A stretch of 64,000 bases of DNA from Hymenobacter sp. ISL-91 (lineage in GTDB: Bacteria; Bacteroidota; Bacteroidia; Cytophagales; Hymenobacteraceae). The stretch covers positions 28,418 to 92,417 of the forward strand of contig NZ_JAGGPS010000042.1 of the NCBI RefSeq assembly GCF_018613725.1, read 5' to 3'. The stretch's first letter is position 1; every line of letters starts with the position of its first letter. Below the pieces are notes generated by a model. It was not told where the DNA came from and ran no database searches. It saw only the letters and a list, made by a program, of their open reading frames with translations. This document shows positions 8,493-16,548 of this stretch, in pieces. The position numbers and the translations under genes are program-made.

Positions 8493-8705
8493 ATGAAAAA
8501 CCTCCTGCTTGCCCTGACCCTGCTGGCCACCATCGGCAGTGCTACCGCCAACGACGACAAACCCGGCAAAAAGAACAAAAAGGCGACCAAGGAAGCCGCC
8601 ATGCAATGCTCCAAGGAAGAGAAGCCCGGCGCCAGCTGCTGCGCCAAGAAGCCAGCCACGGCTGCTGCGGTAACGCCGGCTACAACGGAGGCTGTCAAGA
8701 AATAA
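8493..8705 (+). CDS. Small secreted Cys/Lys-rich protein
   Basis: A 70-residue protein with a clear signal peptide (MKNLLLALTLLATIGSATA), then a very Lys-rich mature part with three Cys (AMQCSK and SCCAKK). Similar small exported proteins accompany metal-resistance genes and may bind metal in the periplasm. It is the last gene of the mercury module, ahead of a strong hairpin terminator. The specific function is unknown. Confidence 0.65.
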   Translation: MKNLLLALTLLATIGSATANDDKPGKKNKKATKEAAMQCSKEEKPGASCCAKKPATAAAVTPATTEAVKK

Positions 8706-8743
8706 GCACTTTACCAAGTAACTAGCCAGCTGCTCGTCATGTT

Positions 8744-8778
8744 AAAAAGCGCCGGACTCTCGTAGTCCGGCGCTTTTT
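8744..8778. terminator. Strong bidirectional terminator
   Basis: A perfect 15-bp stem (AAAAAGCGCCGGACT with its complement) with a 5-nt loop, bounded by A and T runs on both sides. It separates the rightward mercury module from the leftward DUF5990 gene, so it can end transcription from both. Confidence 0.9.
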
Positions 8779-8786
8779 TCGTTGTA

Positions 8787-9269
8787 TCAGGTTGCCACCA
8801 AGTCGGGATTGGTCTGGGCTGTGGGTACCGGCCAGGCCGGCGCCAGCGTCCACCCCGTATCCAGCAGCTTCACGCTGGCGCACGCTGGCCCGCCATCCCC
8901 AGCCCGGCCCAGGATGCGCGCCTGCAGCGTCAAGTCCGGCCGGGCCAGGGCCTGTTCTACCAGTTCCCGGGTCAGCGCCGGCAGGGGCACCTTGGCCCGG
9001 CGGGCCCAGCCGGAATCAGCTTGACCGGCATACGTGCCGGCGTTCACGTAGAGAAAGCGCCCCTGCACCGGGCCGTGGACGGCGGGCCCACCTAAGCGGG
9101 GCGCCGCTTCATCTTTGGGAAAGGCTACCGTTGCCTGAAGCTCAAAAAGCAACAGGCCCACGGAAGCAGCGACCGGTGGAACCAGCTCATGGGTGCCGCG
9201 TTGCAGCCTCAGCGCAACACCGGTCGGGGCATCGAGGACCTGCAGTTGCAGGCGCAGCAGCTGTTTCAT
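8787..9269 (-). CDS. DUF5990-family protein
   Basis: A 160-residue protein starting MKQLLRLQLQVLDAPTGVAL. The pattern with VQGRFLYVNAGTYAGQADSGWARRAKVPL and GDGGPACASVKL is that of DUF5990, a family of unknown role found in Bacteroidota and some Actinobacteria. It has no signal peptide. An in-frame start 33 nt upstream is possible but less like the family. It is the last gene of a leftward cluster headed by the Zn/Cd ATPase region. Confidence 0.75.
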   Translation of the reverse strand: MKQLLRLQLQVLDAPTGVALRLQRGTHELVPPVAASVGLLLFELQATVAFPKDEAAPRLGGPAVHGPVQGRFLYVNAGTYAGQADSGWARRAKVPLPALTRELVEQALARPDLTLQARILGRAGDGGPACASVKLLDTGWTLAPAWPVPTAQTNPDLVAT

Positions 9270-9329
9270 AACGGAAAAATACGGGTCTGGCGCAACATCC
9301 ACCGCCAGCCAGCGGTGCGCATTCAGTGG

Positions 9330-9704
9330 TTAGCCACCCTTGGCATCTGCCTCGGCAAGCAAGGCTTGCAGGTCCGCTGGAATGGGCATCGCCTGCTCAG
9401 GGGAGACGTTGGCCCCGCCAGTGTTGCCGGTGGGCACGCGGCCGAATAAGGACATGAAAAACCCAAACACGATGCGCGGCATCTGCCCCAGCACCTCGCG
9501 ACCGTTTTGCATGCGCCAGCCGTGGCGCAGCATGAGCACGTGGGTGTGGGTATGGGGCAGGGCCCAGCGCTGGCCCAGGATGTGGGCCCGCTCCAAATGA
9601 TGAAACGCACCGGCCTCATCCTGCCGGGCATAGGCCGCCCGGGCGGCGCCTAGCTCCTGGTAATAGTGGGACTGCAGGAAAGACGGAAGAAAGAGGGTCT
9701 TCAT
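9330..9704 (-). CDS. DUF3703-family protein
   Basis: A 124-residue protein with the DUF3703 core: AYARQDEAGAFHHLERAHILGQRWALPHTHTHVLMLRHG, a helical repeat-like unit with several His. DUF3703 genes sit beside heavy-metal exporters and mercury genes in many bacteria, but the biochemical role is not known. It lies 3 nt downstream of the P1B-ATPase stop codon and is surely in the same operon. Confidence 0.8.
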   Translation of the reverse strand: MKTLFLPSFLQSHYYQELGAARAAYARQDEAGAFHHLERAHILGQRWALPHTHTHVLMLRHGWRMQNGREVLGQMPRIVFGFFMSLFGRVPTGNTGGANVSPEQAMPIPADLQALLAEADAKGG

Positions 9705-9707
9705 AGC

Positions 9708-11810
9708 TTAAAATTTCATGCGTTGGATGCGCACGGCGTTGAGAATGGCCAGCAAGGCCACACCCACGTCGGCAAACACGGCCTCCCACATGGTGGCCAC
9801 GCCGCCCGCCCCCAGGGCCAGCACCACTGCTTTCACCCCGAAGGCCAGCCAGATGTTCTGCCACACCACCGAATGGGTGGCACGGGCAATGCGTCGCGCC
9901 GTGGCAATCTTGCTGGGGTGGTCGGTTTGAATCACCACGTCGGCCGTTTCAATTGTCGCGTCCGAGCCCAGCCCGCCCATGGCAATGCCCACGTCGGCCA
10001 GCGCTACCACGGGGGCGTCGTTCACCCCATCGCCCACGAAGGCCAGCTTGTGCCCCGCGTCCAGGTACTGCTGTACGTAGCGGGCCTTGTCCTCCGGCAG
10101 CAGCCCGCCGTGCGCTTCATCAATGCCCAACTCCTTCGCCACGCGCTGGGTGATGCTGTCCTTGTCGCCGGAGAGCATTACAATCTTGGTGATGCCATCG
10201 GCCCGCAGTTCGCGCACGGTCTGCTTGGCGTCGGCCTTGGGCGCGTCGGCTACGGTCAGGTAGCCGGCGTAATTCCCGTCCACGGCCGCTACCACGATGC
10301 TGTCCACCACCTGGTCCACCTCGGCCGGATAAGCCACCCCGTACTTGACGAGCAGCTTGGTGTTGCCGGCGAGTACCTCGCGGCCCTCGACCCGGCCCCG
10401 CAGGCCGTGTCCGGCAATTTCTTCCACGCTGTCCACCGCTACGCCGGCGCTGGCCGCGCCCGCGTGCTGCACTACGGCCTTGGCAATGGGGTGCGTGGAC
10501 TTGGTTTCCAAGGCACCCAAGAGGCGCAGTAGGGCCGCCGGCTCGGTGCCGGGCACCACCACGACCTGCTGCACCGCAAACACGCCCTGGGTGAGCGTGC
10601 CGGTCTTGTCCATGACCACCGTGTCGATTTCGCGCAGCACGTCCAGGAAGTTGGAGCCCTTGAGCAGGATGCCTGCCCGGGAAGCCGCCCCGATGCCGCC
10701 GAAGTAACCCAGCGGAATGCTCACCACCAGCGCGCAGGGGCAGGAAATGACCAGGAACACCAGCGCCCGGTACAGCCAGGTGCGAAACACGTAGTCGTCG
10801 ACCACGAAGTAGGGCACTACGATGAGCAGGGTGGCCAGCAGCACCACGATGGGCGTGTAGGTCTTGGCAAACTTGGTGATGAACAGCTGCGTTTTGGCCT
10901 TGCGGCCCACCGCGTCCTGCACCATGGCCAGGATTTTGGCCAGCTTGGTATCCTGGTAGGTGGCCGTGACCAGTACCCGCACCAGTGACTCCTGATTTAT
11001 CATGCCGGCCAGTACCACCTCGCCGGTCTGTTTGGTTTGCGGGGCCGACTCGCCCGTGAGCGCGGCCGTGTTGAAAGAGGCCGGGCCTTGGGTCAAGGTG
11101 CCGTCCAGGGCCACTTTCTCGCCCGGCTTTACCTCAATCGTGTCACCGAGCTGCACCTGCTTGGGGTCAAGTACCATGGATTGCCCGGCGCGCACCACCG
11201 TGACTTCGGTGGCTTGAATCTCCAGCAAGGCCCGAATGCTGCGCTTGGCCCGGTTCACGGCCGCGTCTTGAAACAGCTCGCCCACGGTGTAAAACAGCAT
11301 CACGGCCACGCCCTCCGGGTACTCGCCGATGGCAAACGCCCCGAGGGTGGCCAGGCTCATGAGCAGAAACTCATTAAACACGTTGCCCGAGGGGATGCTT
11401 TGCACCGCCGAACGAATGACTTTCCAGCCCACGAGCAGAAAGGCCACGCCGTACCAGGCCAGGCGCACGGGACCGGTGAAGAAGGCGACGCGGTAGTAAT
11501 CAAGCGCCAGGCCGGCCAGCAGCAGGACCAAACTCACGACGGGCCAGCGATAGGGGCTCGACCCGGCCGATTCGTCGCCGTGGGTGTGGTCGGCAGTCGC
11601 GATGACGGGCTGGCCCACCAGGTTCACGACCGATTTGCCGGCCGGCCGGTGGGGCGCTCCGTGGTCGTGGCCGGGCACGTCGTGGCCCTCGGGCTCGGCA
11701 GCGGCTTCGGGCGTAAGTTGCTCGCGGGTCAGGGCGCCCACGTTTTCGAGCTTCACCTGCTTGGCGGTGTTGAGCTCTTCGTCGGTATTGGGGGAAGTTG
11801 GGTCGGGCAT
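9708..11810 (-). CDS. Zn/Cd/Pb-type P1B ATPase exporter
   Basis: A 700-residue heavy-metal P-type ATPase for efflux over the inner membrane. Key motifs: TGES in the actuator domain, SCPCALVVS metal site (about residue 357), DKTGTLTQG phosphorylation site (about 401), STHPIAKA nucleotide-binding HP motif, and VGDGVNDAP (about 593). The residues after CPC (VVSIPLGYFGGIGAASR) fit the Zn/Cd branch (P1B-2) rather than the copper branch. There is no N-terminal HMA domain; instead the first 75 residues include a His-rich stretch (GHDVPGHDHGAPH). A palindromic operator lies about 70 nt upstream, next to a Fur-family gene. Confidence 0.9.
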   Translation of the reverse strand: MPDPTSPNTDEELNTAKQVKLENVGALTREQLTPEAAAEPEGHDVPGHDHGAPHRPAGKSVVNLVGQPVIATADHTHGDESAGSSPYRWPVVSLVLLLAGLALDYYRVAFFTGPVRLAWYGVAFLLVGWKVIRSAVQSIPSGNVFNEFLLMSLATLGAFAIGEYPEGVAVMLFYTVGELFQDAAVNRAKRSIRALLEIQATEVTVVRAGQSMVLDPKQVQLGDTIEVKPGEKVALDGTLTQGPASFNTAALTGESAPQTKQTGEVVLAGMINQESLVRVLVTATYQDTKLAKILAMVQDAVGRKAKTQLFITKFAKTYTPIVVLLATLLIVVPYFVVDDYVFRTWLYRALVFLVISCPCALVVSIPLGYFGGIGAASRAGILLKGSNFLDVLREIDTVVMDKTGTLTQGVFAVQQVVVVPGTEPAALLRLLGALETKSTHPIAKAVVQHAGAASAGVAVDSVEEIAGHGLRGRVEGREVLAGNTKLLVKYGVAYPAEVDQVVDSIVVAAVDGNYAGYLTVADAPKADAKQTVRELRADGITKIVMLSGDKDSITQRVAKELGIDEAHGGLLPEDKARYVQQYLDAGHKLAFVGDGVNDAPVVALADVGIAMGGLGSDATIETADVVIQTDHPSKIATARRIARATHSVVWQNIWLAFGVKAVVLALGAGGVATMWEAVFADVGVALLAILNAVRIQRMKF

Positions 11811-11880
11811 GGGAAGTAAAACAGGAGGGGAGGCCGACAGGCGGCGCTACCGATTGGGAGAGCAAACCACGGGTCTGCGG

Positions 11881-11901
11881 CAATGCAATGCTATTGCATT
11901 G
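11881..11901. promoter_or_regulatory. Perfect palindrome, predicted Fur/Zur-family operator
   Basis: Arms CAATGCAAT and ATTGCATTG with a 3-nt spacer GCT form a perfect 9+9 inverted repeat. It lies between the Fur-family gene stop (11904) and the P1B-ATPase start (11810), so it controls the ATPase. The AATGCAAT core and dyad resemble Fur-superfamily boxes, Zur in particular. The regulator gene being adjacent supports this. Confidence 0.7.
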
Positions 11902-11903
11902 TT

Positions 11904-12326
11904 TTAGGCCGCCCCGGCGCACCGTGGGCACAGGCCCTTCATCACCAGGCTGGTTTCCTGCACCTGATACGCGCCGGGCAAGGGAATGACGGGCACGGGC
12001 ACTGCAGGCAAGCAACTGGTTTCACGACACTGCGTGCAGAAAAAGTGCACGTGCAGGTCGTGGTGCTGCGTGGGGGTGCAGGTCGGCTCGCACAAGGCGT
12101 ACTTCACCGCGCCGCTGCCGTCCTCCACGCGGTGCACCAGGCCTTTATCGGTAAATGTTTTCAGGGTGCGGTGCACGGTGATGCGGTCGGCGTGCTTGAG
12201 CAGCGCTTCCACATCGGCCAGGCTCAGCGCCGCCGGGTGTTTAATGAGCACGTCGAGCACCAGCAGGCGCATGGCCGTGGGGGCAATTTGCTTGGCAATG
12301 AGCGTGTCTTCGAGGGGATGGGCCAT
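11904..12326 (-). CDS. Fur-family regulator, Zur-like
   Basis: A 140-residue Fur-superfamily repressor: an N-terminal winged helix (TAMRLLVLDVLIKHPAALSLADVEALL then ITVHRTLKTFTDKGLVHRVE) and a C-terminal metal and dimer domain. The latter has HHDLHVHFFCTQCRETSCLP and a final CPRC pair, the two CxxC sets of the structural zinc site. Its neighbours (Zn/Cd ATPase with a palindromic operator, TonB receptor) point to zinc rather than iron. It starts 58 nt after the TonB receptor gene, probably in one operon with it. Confidence 0.85.
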   Translation of the reverse strand: MAHPLEDTLIAKQIAPTAMRLLVLDVLIKHPAALSLADVEALLKHADRITVHRTLKTFTDKGLVHRVEDGSGAVKYALCEPTCTPTQHHDLHVHFFCTQCRETSCLPAVPVPVIPLPGAYQVQETSLVMKGLCPRCAGAA

Positions 12327-12384
12327 GGTCGTAAGGAGCTGAATGGGTTGCGGCTACGCAGTAACTAGGACTTCAGCACCCGGC

Positions 12385-14577
12385 CTACAGGAACAATTTG
12401 ATGCCGCCGTTGACCACCGCGCCCTCCAGCGGGGCCCACACCTCGCGGAACGACGGGCGCTCTGTCGGGGGCAGTACCACCGCCTGGTACCGGTCCTGCC
12501 GGATGTTGAGCAGGTTTTCAAAATTGACAAACAGGCTGAAGTGCTTCCAGCGCCGCTCGCCCATCAGACCCATGAGCCAGTAGGAGCGCGACTGCTCCCC
12601 AGTCGAGAGCGGCTTGCGCCCGATGTAGTAGGCCTCCACGCCCACCCGGCACTTGCCTTCCTGCTCGTACACGCCCACCAGGTTCACCCGGTGCTTGGCC
12701 GTGAGCGGGATTGGGCTGTTGAACGTCTCGCCCGTGTAACGGCGGCGCGTGTCCACTAAGCTGTAGCCAGCGTAGAGCTTGAAATCCTCGTAGCCCACCC
12801 GCACGTTGGTTTCCAGGCCCCGGCTGGCAATCGGCCCGTCGGCGTTGGCAAACCGGTACACGGCACCGAACGGGCCGGGCGTGATGATGGCCGGAATGTC
12901 CAGCACCAGCGCGTGCCGGAGCTGCGTGTAGAAAAACAGTTGGTTCACCGACACGTCCAGCACGTCAAACAGGGTCGTGCGGTAGTTCACGTCGAAGTTG
13001 GCGCCCACCGAGGTTTCGGCCCGGGCGTTGTCCTGGTCGATGGCCAGCACGTTGCGGAAGCCCAGGCTCTCGGCTTCCTCAGTGAAAATGGTCGGGGCCT
13101 TGTAGCCCAGGCCGCCGCTCAGCCGGGAGGTCAGTTTTTCCGACAAGCGCAGCAACGCCGACACCCGGGGCAGCACAAAGAGCCCGTAGCGGTTGTGGTA
13201 GTCCGTTCGCAGCCCAGTTTCCACCGTCAGCCAGTCAGCGGCCTTGTAGTTGTTCTGCAAAAAGGCCCCGGCGGTGACGTGCTCGTAGTTGCGGCCCAGC
13301 GCCGCGCCGTTTTCCGTGAACCGCTCCGTCCAGAGGTTGCCGCCGGCTATCCATTCGGCTCGCTCGCTGGTGTGGGTGTAGCTAACCTCGGTGAAGCTGG
13401 CCAGCTGCCGCCCGGCAAAGCGGTAGTCAGGCTGCGTGAGCACGCGGTTGAAGGTGCTGACGCTGTTTTTAAGGGTCAGTATCGAGCGGGCAAAGCGTTT
13501 ATCGAACTGCAGCTGCGAGGCCAGCCGGTCCGAGCGGTTGCGCTCGAAGTAGCGGTGGTTATCGTCAGCCTTGCCGTCGAGCACCCGCATGTCGCCGCCA
13601 ATGCGGGTTTCCCAGTTGCCCATGCCGCCCACCGAGAGCGTGGCCGTGGGCGTGAGGTAGAAGTAAAGCTTGGGGTTGACAGTGTACCGCTCATAGCGGG
13701 GCAGGGCCGAAAAGCGGGTGTCGCCGGGGTCGTATTCCTGCTGCGTGTTGCGGGCGGCAAACAGGGTGACGCCTACTTTCTCACTTTTCTGCCCCCAAAA
13801 CCCGCTCAAATCCAGGCCCCGCGCCGAGGTGCCGTTGGCCATAAAGCTCAGCTCCGGCTCTTCGCCGGGCCGCTTGGTGATGAGGTTGACCAGACCCGCG
13901 ATGGCCCCACCGCCGTAGAGCGTGGAGGCCGAGCCCTTGATGACTTCCACCTGCCGCAGGTTCAGCGGCGGAATCTGCAGGATGCTCAGGCCAGCCGCGA
14001 AGCCCGAGTACAGCGGAAAGCCGTCCTGCAGCAGTTGGGTGTAGCGCCCGTCCAGCCCCTGAATGCGAATGTTGGCGTTGGCCGACACCGGCGAGGTCTG
14101 CTGCACCTGGATGCCGGTGCTCTCATTGAGCTGCATCCGAATGTCGCCTGGCCGCATGTTGGCCTTCTCCTCCAGCTCCTCGCCGGTAATGGCTTCAATG
14201 CGGGTCGGAATGTCGTCGATGCTGCGGTTGCTGCGGGTCGAGGACACGACCACTTCTTCCAGCAATTCCCCCTCGACCGCGGCCAAGCGAATGGTGAGCG
14301 TGTCGCCCGGGGCGGGCAGCGTTAGACTGTCGGTTTGGCTTTGGTAGCCGATGTACGATGACGTGAGGGCGTAGCGGCCCGGGGCGGGAACGTCCAGCAC
14401 CAACCGGCCGGCCGTGTCGGCGGCCGCGCCGGTGTTGCCCGGCAGCAGCCGAACCGTGGCCCCGATGAGCGGTTTGCCCGTGGCCGCGTCGCGCACGCTG
14501 ACCTGCAGGCGCTGCTGGCCCCAGGCCGTGGGCACGGCAAAAAGTGTCACTCCCAGTGACAACAATAGAAATTTCAT
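12385..14577 (-). CDS. TonB-dependent outer-membrane receptor, metal uptake type
   Basis: A 730-residue receptor. It has a signal peptide (MKFLLLSLGVTLFAVPTAWG), a carboxypeptidase-regulatory-like domain (about residues 22-95, RDAATGKPLIGATVRLLPG), a plug with IRIQGLDGRYTQLLQDGFPLY and KGSASTLYGGGAIAGLVNLITKRPG (about 110-245), then a beta-barrel ending in KLFL. Such receptors import metal complexes with TonB energy. In this place, with a Zur-like gene downstream and a DUF6660 protein upstream, zinc or a related metal is the likely cargo, though no ligand can be proved from sequence. Confidence 0.9.
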   Translation of the reverse strand: MKFLLLSLGVTLFAVPTAWGQQRLQVSVRDAATGKPLIGATVRLLPGNTGAAADTAGRLVLDVPAPGRYALTSSYIGYQSQTDSLTLPAPGDTLTIRLAAVEGELLEEVVVSSTRSNRSIDDIPTRIEAITGEELEEKANMRPGDIRMQLNESTGIQVQQTSPVSANANIRIQGLDGRYTQLLQDGFPLYSGFAAGLSILQIPPLNLRQVEVIKGSASTLYGGGAIAGLVNLITKRPGEEPELSFMANGTSARGLDLSGFWGQKSEKVGVTLFAARNTQQEYDPGDTRFSALPRYERYTVNPKLYFYLTPTATLSVGGMGNWETRIGGDMRVLDGKADDNHRYFERNRSDRLASQLQFDKRFARSILTLKNSVSTFNRVLTQPDYRFAGRQLASFTEVSYTHTSERAEWIAGGNLWTERFTENGAALGRNYEHVTAGAFLQNNYKAADWLTVETGLRTDYHNRYGLFVLPRVSALLRLSEKLTSRLSGGLGYKAPTIFTEEAESLGFRNVLAIDQDNARAETSVGANFDVNYRTTLFDVLDVSVNQLFFYTQLRHALVLDIPAIITPGPFGAVYRFANADGPIASRGLETNVRVGYEDFKLYAGYSLVDTRRRYTGETFNSPIPLTAKHRVNLVGVYEQEGKCRVGVEAYYIGRKPLSTGEQSRSYWLMGLMGERRWKHFSLFVNFENLLNIRQDRYQAVVLPPTERPSFREVWAPLEGAVVNGGIKLFL

Positions 14578-14649
14578 GAAGTAGGAAAGATTGGCGTAGT
14601 CAATAGCAGCCCAGGCGCTTATAGCGGCCGGACAGCAACCAGAAAGGGA

Positions 14650-14967
14650 CTAGGCCAACCGGGGCGGCTGCCAGATGCGCGCCGCTACTTCGAGCGTGTG
14701 CGGCGTGCGGTACTGCGGCACACCAACTGCGGTAAGGGTTGGCACTGATGGCGCAGGGCACCAAACCGGCACGGGGGCCGGCAGCGTGAAGCCCGGGCAC
14801 GCCGCGCAGATGCTCAATGGCGAACAGTTTTTGCAGTCATCCTGCTCAGCCGGTGTGCCGTTGTGCTGCGCTGCAGCGGTGGCAGGTTCGTCCTGGCACA
14901 AGGCTTCGCAGGGTACCCCGGAGAGCACCAGCACATACATCGCCAATAGCAGGACCCAGAACCGCAT
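14650..14967 (-). CDS. DUF6660-like small exported Cys-rich protein
   Basis: A 105-residue protein starting MRFWVLLLAMYVLVLSGVPCEALC, a signal-type N-terminus. The mature part has DDCKNCSPLSICAACPGF, a Cys-rich patch. This matches the DUF6660 plan, which recurs upstream of TonB receptors in metal islands of Bacteroidota. The start is set by a TACTTTTG box just upstream; the longer open frame before it lacks signal-peptide character. It probably heads the operon with the TonB receptor and Fur-like genes. Confidence 0.7.
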   Translation of the reverse strand: MRFWVLLLAMYVLVLSGVPCEALCQDEPATAAAQHNGTPAEQDDCKNCSPLSICAACPGFTLPAPVPVWCPAPSVPTLTAVGVPQYRTPHTLEVAARIWQPPRLA

Positions 14968-14971
14968 GGGG

Positions 14972-14979
14972 CAAAAGTA
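14972..14979 (-). promoter_or_regulatory. TACTTTTG -7 box upstream of the DUF6660/TonB genes
   Basis: On the minus strand this is TACTTTTG, an exact TAnnTTTG match, only a few nt before the ATG at 14967. No clear -33 TTTG is seen at the usual distance. A very short leader would result. Confidence 0.45.
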
Positions 14980-15112
14980 CGAACATCGCCCTTCCCGTAG
15001 GTAATTCGGAGGTGCTGTACTAGCAGGCCTTGTACCAGGACGGTGCGGGACCTTTTCCTGTGAGGTCGCCCCGCTGGGGCCTGGCACAGCTGCATAACGT
15101 CATAAGCCTGGT

Positions 15113-15397
15113 TTAGGTCACGGTGATGCTGGCCAGATGGCTATAGTCCCGGGCAGTACCCTCTGGGCTCTGGGTCTGCACATGTACGTAGTATTCCAGC
15201 ACCGTGCCGGGGGCAAACACGTCTTCGTCCAGGAAAGGGGAGGGGGCATTCACCGCCACCCGTTGCCACGGGGCTTTTTCCCCACCGACGCGGCGAAAGA
15301 TGTGGGCGCGCGCTGTGCCATGGCTGCCGAAGCTCAGGCGCCGGGCCGCACGCAGCAGGGTAAGCTCACAAGGGGCAGCAGGCATGGGCAGAAGCAT
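15113..15397 (-). CDS. Small hypothetical protein, possible beta-sandwich
   Basis: A 94-residue protein (MLLPMPAAPCELTLLRAARRLSFG) ending LEYYVHVQTQSPEGTARDYSHLASITVT. The tail reads like the last strands of a fibronectin-III or Ig-like domain. There is no signal peptide. It lies between the initiator gene and the DUF6660 gene on the same strand. I do not recognise a family; it could be a fragment of a larger domain. Confidence 0.45.
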   Translation of the reverse strand: MLLPMPAAPCELTLLRAARRLSFGSHGTARAHIFRRVGGEKAPWQRVAVNAPSPFLDEDVFAPGTVLEYYVHVQTQSPEGTARDYSHLASITVT

Positions 15398-15513
15398 TCA
15401 GCGGTGAGAACGCACGGATTCTCCAAGGGGATAGGTGAAAGCAGCCACAGGAGCAAGCAGCCCCGAGGGGCGCAAGCGAAAAGAGCCAGGACAAGGTGCC
15501 CAACGCCGGCTCG

Positions 15514-16443
15514 CTAGCGCAGGCCCTGCATTTTCAAAAACAGGCCGCCCGGATTCTTGGTGGCCTTGATTTTATCGGTCTTCAGCTTGTAAATGAAGGC
15601 AAACAGCGCATCCACGTGCTTGGGCGACTGGAGAATGTCCTGCACCAGCTTGGGCTCGGCAATGCCCAGCGCTTCCAGGTGCTTGCGGGCCAGCTGCACC
15701 TTGGCATCATCGGCCTCCAGCTCGAAAGGAATGGGGAGCTGCTGCGGGACCTGGGTGTTGACGTAGAACTTGATGCTCTGGTAGGAGCGGCCTTTCTTGA
15801 GCAGCTCGTACTTGATGCGCAGGTCGGTGTGCTCGTTGATTTGATTGGTGGCCACGTCGAGCACGTACTTCTGCAGGGCCGAAATCTGGGAGTACTGCTC
15901 GGGTTCCTTGCCAGCCGGGTCCTTGAGCTTGAGCATACCCTTGAACTCGTCCAGGGAGTAGGTCTTGGTTTCCCCGATGTCCTTCCACTGCGAGGCCAGC
16001 TGGTAGATGCGCTTGGCGTATTTGCTCGACAAGCTAAAGGCGGCCTGCAGGCGGTAGGAGGTGAAGTTGCTCTTCAGGTCAATCAGGAAGGGCCGCATGC
16101 GCTCAGATATCTCCAGCTCAATCGTGCCCTCGCCCTTGCGGTACAGCGCCGAGGCCAGCAAACTCACCTGCAGCAGGGTTTTGCCGTTCTCGATGTGGTA
16201 GACACGGCTGTTGAGGTTCTCGGTGGATTCGAGCAGCTGCTTGTAGTTCCAGGTGCGGCCGGTCATCTCCATCAGCTCCTGCACCCGGATTTCGTAGATG
16301 GTGCCGGCCTTGTCCTGCTTGGTAAGCTTGGAGAGCAGCGAGAAGAAGATGTCCATCTCGCAGGCGCTCATCTCGTAGCGGGCCGTCGTCAGCGCGTTGT
16401 GCTGCCGGATTTCAATCGGGACGGTGGATTCGGGCGCGGCCAT
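15514..16443 (-). CDS. Plasmid replication initiator, Rep_3 type
   Basis: A 309-residue initiator of the RepB/RepE superfamily with two winged-helix domains. The N-terminal part carries MSACEMDIFFSLLSKL and YEIRVQELMEMTG; the middle has LEISERMRPFLIDLKSNFTSYRLQAAFSLSSKYAKRIYQLASQWKDIG, the most typical Rep_3 segment. Such proteins bind iterons to open the origin, and as dimers bind their own promoter to limit copy number. The iteron field starts about 100 nt upstream of its start codon, on the expected side. This gene is the best proof that the window is a plasmid or plasmid-derived. Confidence 0.92.
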   Translation of the reverse strand: MAAPESTVPIEIRQHNALTTARYEMSACEMDIFFSLLSKLTKQDKAGTIYEIRVQELMEMTGRTWNYKQLLESTENLNSRVYHIENGKTLLQVSLLASALYRKGEGTIELEISERMRPFLIDLKSNFTSYRLQAAFSLSSKYAKRIYQLASQWKDIGETKTYSLDEFKGMLKLKDPAGKEPEQYSQISALQKYVLDVATNQINEHTDLRIKYELLKKGRSYQSIKFYVNTQVPQQLPIPFELEADDAKVQLARKHLEALGIAEPKLVQDILQSPKHVDALFAFIYKLKTDKIKATKNPGGLFLKMQGLR

Positions 16444-16548
16444 ACGCAGCTACTGGGGTGATACAAAGCAAACATACGGCTTAAATCGGAAACTAATAGA
16501 GCCAAATCCTGAATCTATGAGCAAGGAACAGGCGCGGGACCGAGGCGG

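Noticed and set aside
12913..14325. Open frame of 470 codons on the plus strand, under the TonB receptor
   Set aside because: Antisense shadow of the receptor; composition is Gly/Val/His/Arg-rich and shows no domain.
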